NCBI GenBank assembly: GCA_964200075.2
Contig: CAXNAA020000309.1
Coordinates: 1 to 22,783 of the forward strand
Source of the DNA: Sphacelaria rigidula
Taxonomy: Eukaryota > Phaeophyceae > Sphacelariales
Length of the DNA stretch: 22,783 nt
Direction of reading: 5' to 3'
Part shown: positions 8,401 through 17,400 of the stretch, piece after piece
How the letters are laid out: the number at the start of each line of letters is the position of its first letter
Position numbering within the stretch: position 1 is the stretch's first letter
The notes under the pieces: generated by a model
Database searches by the model: none
What the model was told of the DNA's origin: nothing
Seen by the model: the letters and a program-made list of their open reading frames with translations, nothing else
Program-made: the position numbers and the translations under genes

Positions 8401-11400
8401 TTAGCAGCGCTATCTTGAAGTCGTGAATTTCCGAGAGAGAGGTTCATTCTACCAAATGGTAGTATGAGCTCTAAGGCTACTTCTTATGTATCAAAGAAGA
8501 AAAGGTTGTTGAAAAGTACATTGTTGGCTCTTCTCAGTTGTTTCCCCCCCGAAACGAGGGCTAGGTGGATGGATGTTGACACCTCGGAATGGCTTGCTCC
8601 ACTCGCTGAGGCCGTTCCAGAGCACCTTTGCCACTGTTGAGTTTTTGCCAGAAACTTGCATTTCAATAACAAACGGTCAAGTTGTTGAAAAACAGGGGAA
8701 AACCCGACATATTTTTTGGTAACTTGGCCGCTTGTCGTTGAAGATGTAAGTTTGGCCAAAAACGAAACCGTGACTTACGGAACACTCAAAGGCGCTCTGG
8801 AATGGCCTCAGCGAGTAAACCAAGCCATGCCAAGGTGTTAACATCCGCCTAGCCCTCTTTTCGGGGGGAAAACGACTGAGAAGGGCCAAAAATACACTTT
8901 TCAACGAGTTTTTATTCTTCGATACATGAGGAGTAGCCGAACGCCGACCGCTTACGAGTAGCGCAGTAGTTGATGTAACATTCGAACACGGTCCCCTTGA
9001 TAGTGCGCGGTCCCACTGCAGTGCGGTTGTCACGAGTCCGATCTGCTCTACTAATATCGAGTAATTTCACTGCGGTATCAATTGTTGTGCGGGCCCCGGT
9101 CATCTGGGGCTGCGACCCACCGCACTATGCCGGGCCCCCCGTGTACCTTAAATGCTGAGCACTTGCTGTAACTCCACTCTCATGTCACCACCTGTGGAGC
9201 AGTGTGCGGGGACGAGCTTGCGGGAGTTATTCACAGGGTGGGCGGCCAGCATGGGGGAGAAGGGAGCGGTTGTCGTGTACTGCAAAGACTCCGATCACGC
9301 GCGGGTGAGTAAGTCTCTCTTGCTTAACATTTTCGGCAGCTGTGATTTTGGTCTTCATCACCTTTTGATCCTCACTGTGCAGCTTCCACTTGAGTAGTCT
9401 AGTCTTTCACCACTTGGTGAATTGAAGTTGGCCCACTTGGTTGTAGTCTGGACACCGAAATTTCGATCTTTATTGGGGGCTATGCTCCTAGAGTGCGCAG
9501 ATCGTGTTTTTTGTCGAAGTCGGGGCCGTGGGCGCTGATTTGAGGCCTGACAATGCACACTTTGCCTAGGGATCACTTTTGCACCCCCCTTGCCCGAGGT
9601 TTCTTGGTATGCCTTCGTTCCGATGAGGGTTAGGGGTACGGTTGGAGTTCAAGTTGTCAAGGATCGGACGAACAATGATTCATCTTGGAATTACTTGATT
9701 TTGGTGTAATTGATACATACTGTACACATCAATCCTTGGGCTTCGTTTTCAGCGCTGCACCCGACGTATGCCCGCCCCAGGCACGTGGAATGGCGTTGCA
9801 AAACGTTCGTGGAGACGTTCTTGATCCGAGAATCAAACCTTTTTCTGTCTCCTCTCGAGCAATCAGACGTGAAAAATCGTTGATTTGGTGATTTTCGAAC
9901 TGGCGATGATGCGTCCGATCCTCCCAAGATATTCAAAAGAGAAAAATCCGACATGTTTTTCACCCCACCTTAGCTATTCTACTTGCTGTGGTTTAGTCAT
10001 GATCGTCAACCTCAGGACACCTGAAGAAGGTTCGTGAAATTGAACTGAAATTGGGATTTGTCTGTCTCGGGCGACGTAAAGCGGAGCAGGATAAATTGAA
10101 GCGACCTAAAGTTTCGGTCGTAAATCTGTGGTTGAAACGCTACGACCTGGGCCAGCTTAAAAGCGGCTAAAAGTTGCCCACACACCACAACTTTTCCAGT
10201 TTCCCGAATGAACCCGATGTAAGCATATCACTTTGAACTGCAGACCCACCTTTAGACAGAGGACTGCGTCGCTGTTCGATTGGCGTCGTATTGTAGATGA
10301 TGTTATTGTACTACGTAGAGTACGGGGTGCGCTGATATCAATGGGCGATAGCGTGTCGGAGTGCGTTTTTTTTTTCATTGCGGTGGGTTCGCGTCAGCAA
10401 TCACCCTGCACTGGGTATATGGGGGCTGCAGCAGCGTCACGCGAAACGTTGCACGCACGGCCCAATTCGACGACCCTTGAGTTGAAATTTCACGAAGACC
10501 TTCTGCACCCGAGGAAATGATGCACTGCGGGAGCAGCTGCAGATTCTCGTTTTTCTCCTGGATTTATGATTCTATCTGTTTTTGCTGAAATTTCAAATGC
10601 CCATAATTTCCTCCTTTTTTTTCTCTGCTACTCTCGTCATGTTCTGCATGTCGATCATAATAAGCTGTCAAAATTTCAGCATCCAGCCCCTATTTTTACG
10701 CCGTGCATCGCCTGAGCGGGAGAACTACCACGGTTGGCTGGGCCAGCTCGTAACCCCAACCGGAGGCGTACGAGATCGTCGGGCAGGGAGGGGGGCACAG
10801 GTTCCCCTAGACAAAGTGTGCGTGGGCAGACGTGAGATCGATGCCGCAGGCGCCTATTTCAACAAGAACACGTTCTGCACAAGCTGGGTCCACTGCTCAC
10901 GTGCCCTGAACCATGAAGTTTCTCAGAACTTTTTCAAGTATAGTATCAATCAGTGATGTTGTCAACCATAGATATACAACCAAAGCATTAGGTCTACTGG
11001 ATAAATTACATGTCTTCCACCTTTTATCATCAATGTGCGTGTCTGGGCGTTTTGGGAGTATGCGACGCCCGGCCGGTGTGTATCTGCCTGTGTACAGGCA
11101 GATTCACAGAACCTTGCTGTACGATAAAATCAGCTCCACGACTCATTTGAGCAGACCCACTTGTCTAGGAACGAACACAATTTAGAAATCACCCACCATG
11201 CTCAATGGAGACAACGCACCATAATGCGCGCGCAGCACACGGCACACGCACACGCACAACACCATACAAACCACACACCCAGAGAGACGAACCATCAGCA
11301 GCAGCCCTTCAACTCATCCTACATTAGCAGGCAGGAAGCCCATCTGCCTCGGTATTTACACATTGGTTATTTTTGGGAAACTAGAACGTATACGGTGAAT

Positions 11401-14400
11401 ACTGTAGGGTATTGCGATGACTGCAGCGTGTATATTGTCCTCAAAGCCCGCCTGAACAAAAAACTTTACCCTCGGCATAAGTGTAGCATAAAATAAATCG
11501 CACCGCTTTTTTATATCCATTACGAGGGCAGAGTTTGCTGAAGCATTTACCCTTGTGTGTACAAATTGATTGTTTTTGGAACATACGTCCTCCCCAGACA
11601 CAAGGACACCCCAATACGTTGTACTGACTGCAGCATGTGCCGTACTCCAAGCCCTGGGCATGACAAGCTTCACTACCCGCATATATGTCCACGGCGGTGT
11701 CGCCATGGAATGGATGCCCAAGGCTACTGTTGCTTCCCATTGTCGTGTTTTCGACAACCACATCAGCCCTCCCCACATACCCACAACTGTATGGAGGCAT
11801 GCAACGTCTGAGGAGCATGTATGTACCGGGAACAAATCATTTGTACACACACGAGAAAATGGTTCAGCACACTCCATCCGTCGGAATTGGACCTCATGGC
11901 CTCCATAACTGGAGTCTCCTCCTGTCATGACAATTGGACCGCAGGGGTGCAGCAATTGAAATAGATACAAGAAGAAGAGCAGTTCGAATTATTTTATCGT
12001 ATATCTGCGAAGATGGCGAAAAAATATATATCAGGGCTTTGTGGGCAACACATGCTGGAGTCATCGCAATACATTGGAGTATTCACAGTATGCGTTTTAG
12101 TCTGTATTGCGAACGATGTTTGCGGTAGTGGTGATGTTGTACTGACCTGTCTGAGGAGTATTTACCAAAGACAACGAATCTGTACAAACAAATACAGGTG
12201 GGTTTCCTGCCTGCCTAGCGTGTCACACGCGGCCATTTGGCTACCTCCGAAATTCCTTCGGGTGGGTAAACTTTTCGAGCCTCCAGAGGAATTAAACGCC
12301 TCCGGAGGGGTGTGCGGCCCTCCAGAGGATATTTTTTGGTCTCCTCCAGGGGGATTAAACGCCTCCGGAGGCTTATTTTTGCCTCTGGAGGGCCACGCAC
12401 ACCTCCCAAATTCCTCCCGAGCGGTGCACGGCCCTCCGGGTCGGTATTGTAGAGTTTGGTGTCCTCCAGAGGGATTGAAGGCCTCCGGAGACTTGTTTCC
12501 CCGTGGAGGGCCGCCCATCCCTCCAGAGCAATTTGGGGTGTAGCCAAATGTCCGCGTGTGGTAGGATGAGTTGAAGGACTGCTGGTAATGGTTCGTCTCT
12601 CTCCGTGTGTGTGGTTTGTAGTACTGTGCGTGTACGTCCCATGGTCTGTTGGCACTGGGTGCGTTGTCTCTATTGAGCGCGGTGGGCGAATTCAAAAATT
12701 TGTTCATTCTTGGACTGGCGGGACTGCCCAGACGTGCTGTGGAACTGATTCTATCGTGCAGGCAGATATATGCCGGCCGTACGACGCCTCTTGGCTGCAC
12801 ACAAGATGTGTTTGTTGTCGTGTTGACTCCCGTCTCTTCGAGGCGTTTCGCCGTGATGTCTCTCACGCTTTCTTATCTTGATGTTGATGCGCCGGTTGCC
12901 CCGGTGGCTCAACTGGTAGCCTTGAAACCTTTTGACAGTTGAGTCGTGGGTTCGAATCTCGGAGCGATCTGGGATGATGTCGTGGGTACACAAAATTCGA
13001 GTTGACGGTCGACGAGGGAAATGGGCTGCTAAACCCCTCCCGCGATAAAAAATAAAAAGGCAGGCATCACAAAAAGAAGGTGGAGAACTAGAAAAAACAA
13101 AAAATGAACAAAAAAACTCCTGCGTTGGCCCTCCTCTTGTGTGACCCCGGCTGGTGCGCCCACATTATCGAAAGGTGTACACCGGCGTTCACAATGAACG
13201 GGACAACAACACAACTCACACGGTGTAGACGCCTCGACCGCCCCACTGCAGTACGGACATCTTCATATTTTCCCCACCGTGCGTGTTGTCCCGCATAGGT
13301 CTGTGCCCTTCAGATTGGTTCTAGTATATCGACGAGTTTCTCTCAGTGTATTCCCCTTTTTTGCGTTGTGGAAATTTGTACACGTCTGGCGTGTCTCGAA
13401 TGTGTTGAAGCGCGCTGTGCTGGGATTTTTAACCCGTAGACCGCCAGGCTAGTCATGCATACTTTTTTTGAGCGAAGTTGATGCCGATTCATCAGATGAT
13501 CTACGCTTACTGTCTGAGGGTTCAGTCGCTAGGAGGATAGATGAAGCCCACTGTCATTCATGCTTGTTTTATTCCCTCACCTGCGCGCGGAGCGTGAGTT
13601 GCCTTGTCTGGTTTCCCGCACTTTGTTTTTACATGACGAAATGCCAACTTCCATTCAATAGATTTTGCCCCTTCTTGATGAGAATCGTGTTTGTTGTTGT
13701 TGTCTGTGCTGGTTTGTGTATTCCATATATATATATATTTTTTTTTTCGAACACATGAAAACAGGTGGGAAAGGTGTGCTTGGACCAGCACAATCATCTC
13801 ATCGCTACGGAGGAGCAACTTAAGTACGTCAAGTCGCTGAAGGTCATGGCTGGACATTTCTTCTGGGGTAAGAAGTAGGGTAGACAACACGATTTTTATC
13901 CATGTCCGCCTTGATAACTTGGTGACTTTCCCCTTTGATCTTCCCCCCTCTCGTCGATGGTTGGAGTCGGTTGACGACGGCGCTGTAAAACGTGCCACTC
14001 ACTGCGTAAGTCGGGCAACTGGCTCACCGTTTCTTGTGTTTTTCGCGGTAACGATGCACACGCGGCCATTCGGCTACCCCCGTAAAATCCTCTATCGCGA
14101 TCTTCATCCTCTCGAGGGTAAAGTGACCCTCGGGAGGATAAAAATATACTCTAGAGGTAAGTTCATACTCGGTTCCGGTCATGAAACGAATCCTTTGGAA
14201 GGCATCTGATGCTTCAGTGACTTCTGAGGTCTGAATCCCTCTAGAGTGCCAAAAATATGGTGCACTGGATCACGTGGTTTTCGTGACCGTCCCTTAAAGG
14301 GAAATATGAACGGCAGAGGGAAATGTGAGCATCATTCCTCTGCCGGAGGGACCGACTAGCCTCTAAGACATTGGTTGCGACTCGGGAAGACATGGCCGCG

Positions 14401-17400
14401 CAGTATCCTCCAGCGTGTACATTAGCACTTGTGCACTTGTGTCCTATAACTGCTTCCAGGGGACCTTTGGGACCATCATGCCAAAAGAAATATATGCATC
14501 ACCCGCTGTTCACAGATTGAATCGCAAACCCGACAACACTTATCCTCAGCTATAATACCACCACGATAACCCTGCAGCAAAGAGCACGAGTTGGGCACAG
14601 GGATATAGATACACACTGCAGTATTTGAGTATGATGTATGTCTTGTCGGTGGAAGTTTCAACTTGAGCAGCGGGGTATGGTGCGAGCAACAACCGGCGGT
14701 TCACTGCATACACACCCATGAACAGTGCAGGCAGACAAAGCTGCGCGCACTGTTCAAATTCTTTTCACGTTGCCCTGTGAGCAGAAAACATACATGCAGT
14801 CTTGCGCTGTCTGTACTGTACTTTGTGCGCTTCCCTTTCACGTCCTACTGACTGCAGCGGTGAGCATGCTGCAAGAACGGGCATCGTGCGTATAGTCAGT
14901 AGATCGCGGTATATAACACCCCTATGCACCCAAAGTTACAGGCATCCACTTTGTTTGGCCACACGTGGCGCATATGCCGCGCTAACTCTGAAGTATATTG
15001 TACAGCACGTATATAAGAACGATATGGTACTGTCCTACACGGTATTGTACTATTCAGTACAGCATCAAACCATGCTTATTGTTGTGATGATCATATATAT
15101 CACCATCAACGTACAGGATAAACCGCGATAATAATTTTTCGCGTGTTCAGTCGGAAAAATGCTTCACTTTTGTGTTCGACAGGTAAACACCGGACCACGT
15201 GGTTTTCAAGCTTGTATGTTTGAATACATGAGGTTCGAACAGGGTGGACATCATAACCACAAGCTAAAGCTACATATCATGGCTGTGTGTACATACATTC
15301 GCAATCGGTGTATGGGACTTGAAACCAGTCGAAGCTGTTGAAGAGTTCGATCCGCTTGCCCAAGATATGAGGTGGGGGGCAAGAGGGTGAGTTCTCAACG
15401 ACTTCTGCTGTCTCTCGACTTTTATCCACCGATACCGTGTCGTATGTGGGACTTGAACAACAAAAGCTGCTCGCATATAAGTGTCTTTTTCTGCCCAATT
15501 CAAGGTATTGGTGGGCAAAATGAAGATTTATTTCAAACAGTTTCTGGTGTACAAATACCATTCGCCAGTGTATATGGGATTTGCACAGCCTCTCTGCTGT
15601 TCGAAATAAATTCTTCTGGCCTGATTCCAATAATTTGACGAATACCCAAGATCCTCTAGGGGGGATTTTAAAGCGGGCGGAACAGAGGATGACGTTTGAA
15701 AATTCCTCCACGAGGTAGCCGAATGGCCGCGTGTGTGACGTGATGGTGCCCGAGCTAGATGACGCCGTATGTGGGGTGTAGAATCTGAACTCCGCCCAAC
15801 GAGAATGGTCGCACTGCGTGGTGTTTATACGATGAGACACCAAGGGTCAATGTGTAACCCGTGGCTCCTTCTGGGAGTGGCGATGCCAGGAAATGAAGCA
15901 TCTCATTGGAGACTGTCATTCACATGCAAGATAACCAGTAGGCTTCGGGCCGAGCATTCTAAGCAAGATATACCTCACCCTTCGTACGACCCACTGAACA
16001 CATAACGGCACTTTCGCCGTTGGTGAGTGCGAGCCTGGTCCGACAAGAGCCCGGCGTGCTCCGTCCCGGCTTTGTGCGGATGCGAGGACAACCGTCTCAT
16101 GGCTACGGCATGATGATACGAGAATATGAGTTTGCCCCCCCCTCACCCCCTCCCCATGTATTGTCGTTTCAATTGACGTTAAAATCTCGATGGCTTCCGC
16201 CCAGTACAAATTACAAAGCCTTTTTGATAACCCATCGTAGATCGATTTCAATTTTGACGTCACGAAAGTGCAGCAATTTTCAGTGCATGGCTGAAAAATA
16301 GGGTTCCGAGAGTATTGTAGTACATGAAGCAGCAGCTCTTGTATAAATATCTGATGGACCATCATACTAATGATGATCTCGCATGTTCTTCATGTTTTTC
16401 ACACTCTTGATTTTTGATTGATCAATTGATCGTCGTACTCAAGATAGAACGTTGCGATTTTCAGTTCTTTAGTTCTTTAGTTGGCGATATTTGGGGTCTT
16501 GAGTCTCGCCTGTAGTCGGACCCTGTGTTCATTTCTACTTGTCGCTATCGAGTTGGAAAACCGAGTGCCACCCCCTGAAGTCCGAGTGGCCACCTGCGGC
16601 CCCGGATCTACTGAGGTTAGCCATATGTACTCCCTTTCTTCTTGATTATTCATTCCTGTTTTGCTTGTATCGCGTTTTGTGAGTTTTTTTAACTGCTTTT
16701 TTTTTTTTTTTTCTAGCCTGTTACCACGGAAGGCGTCCGCATTAGATGCCCAGTACGAATGTATCGCGCAGTTATCGGAACGGTTTTTAATGTGGAGACA
16801 ACAACAACAACAACAACAACAACAATAACAACTCAAATTGACCGCCCCAGGTCCAGCCGTGGTCACAAGATTTTGAGTGAAACGGTTGCATTGTATATAA
16901 GGTCACACCTCGGTTCTGCAGTTGTCGTACTCGATCATCGTTTTTTCTCATCTTACATACGTCACTTTTTGCGTTCCCCCCATATGCAGGGTTCCAAGAG
17001 TACACTACGAAACCCTACCTGATGGTGACCACCTTGCGCAATCCGCTCGAGCTGGCCGTGTCTGGGACGCAGTTTAAGCATCGTGCGGAGACGGATACTG
17101 TGGCGAAGGCCGCCCCTTTCGTAACTGGAATGATGGAACGCGCCATCAACAAATTCAAGGATTCGACTCGAGCGGACATGGGATTCTTGCGGAGGCTTGT
17201 CGATGGCTGGTTGCCCACAGATCCGGGGTCTGTCAAGTCCCAGAAGGTGAGCATGCTTAACGCGGGGGGCTTTCTATGCTAGGAGGTCAGTAGTGTTTTT
17301 CCACTTGTTCGAGGAGAACGTTCCCAGAGTTATATTACTTAATTTGAGTTTGAACACCGATATTCGGGTCTTTGATGGGGCTGACAGCCCCAACTTTCCC

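Larger units (their letters stand above)
5427..9202 (+). other. Sulfotransferase intron 1
   Basis: 3,776 bp with GTCAGT...CAG borders. Holds an M1 MITE (5444), a short TTAGGG-like pair (5573-5587), a cryptic exon-like segment (5709-5776), the 147-bp foldback MITE (6151), a 16-bp perfect palindrome (6698-6713), an (AT)-rich stretch (6788-6820) and the 460-bp foldback (8475). 6850-8340 contains only short frames that I do not recognise. Confidence 0.7.
9305..13764 (+). other. Sulfotransferase intron 2
   Basis: 4,460 bp with GTGAGT...CAG borders. It holds R3 copies (9450, 10765), the 1.7-kb foldback with nested MITE, the tRNA-derived SINE and an M1 MITE. 9660-10690 has only unremarkable short frames. 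Confidence 0.7.
13950..16157 (+). repeat. Dispersed ~0.5-kb repeat, copy B, split by the TIR element
   Basis: The two halves, 13950-14056 and 15736-16157, align in order and orientation with copy A at 4360-4872. They are separated by the 1,679-bp element. The C-rich end CCCCCCCCTCACCCCCTCCC is intact here. The left boundary is approximate. Confidence 0.6.
13868..16989 (+). other. Sulfotransferase intron 3
   Basis: 3,122 bp with GTAAGA...CAG borders. It is mostly dispersed-repeat copy B and the TIR element inside it. 16160-16980 holds the T-run and (ACA)n and nothing else recognised. Confidence 0.7.

Noticed and set aside
8990-9140. tRNA-like minus-strand stretch (AGTAGAGCAGATCGGACTCG) with GC-rich inverted words before exon 2
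   Set aside because: No B box or acceptor pairing could be found; too degenerate to call.
11356-11970. 204-codon minus-strand open frame, the longest in the window
   Set aside because: It runs straight through the centre of an inverted repeat; overlapping frames on both strands are of similar length and no domain or splice context is recognised.
12162-12866. 234-codon minus-strand frame with PPE/EAFN repeats
   Set aside because: The repeats are the palindromic CCTCCGGAGG motifs of the MITE read as protein; the frame starts and ends in the foldback arm.
12893-12965. Functional tRNA-Lys gene
   Set aside because: Acceptor and T stems do not pair and no proper 3' end follows; a SINE head explains it better.
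15277-15843. 188-codon minus-strand open frame
   Set aside because: It crosses the right TIR of the transposon (HTRPFGYL is translated TIR) and the degenerate tandem repeats, so it is not an independent gene.
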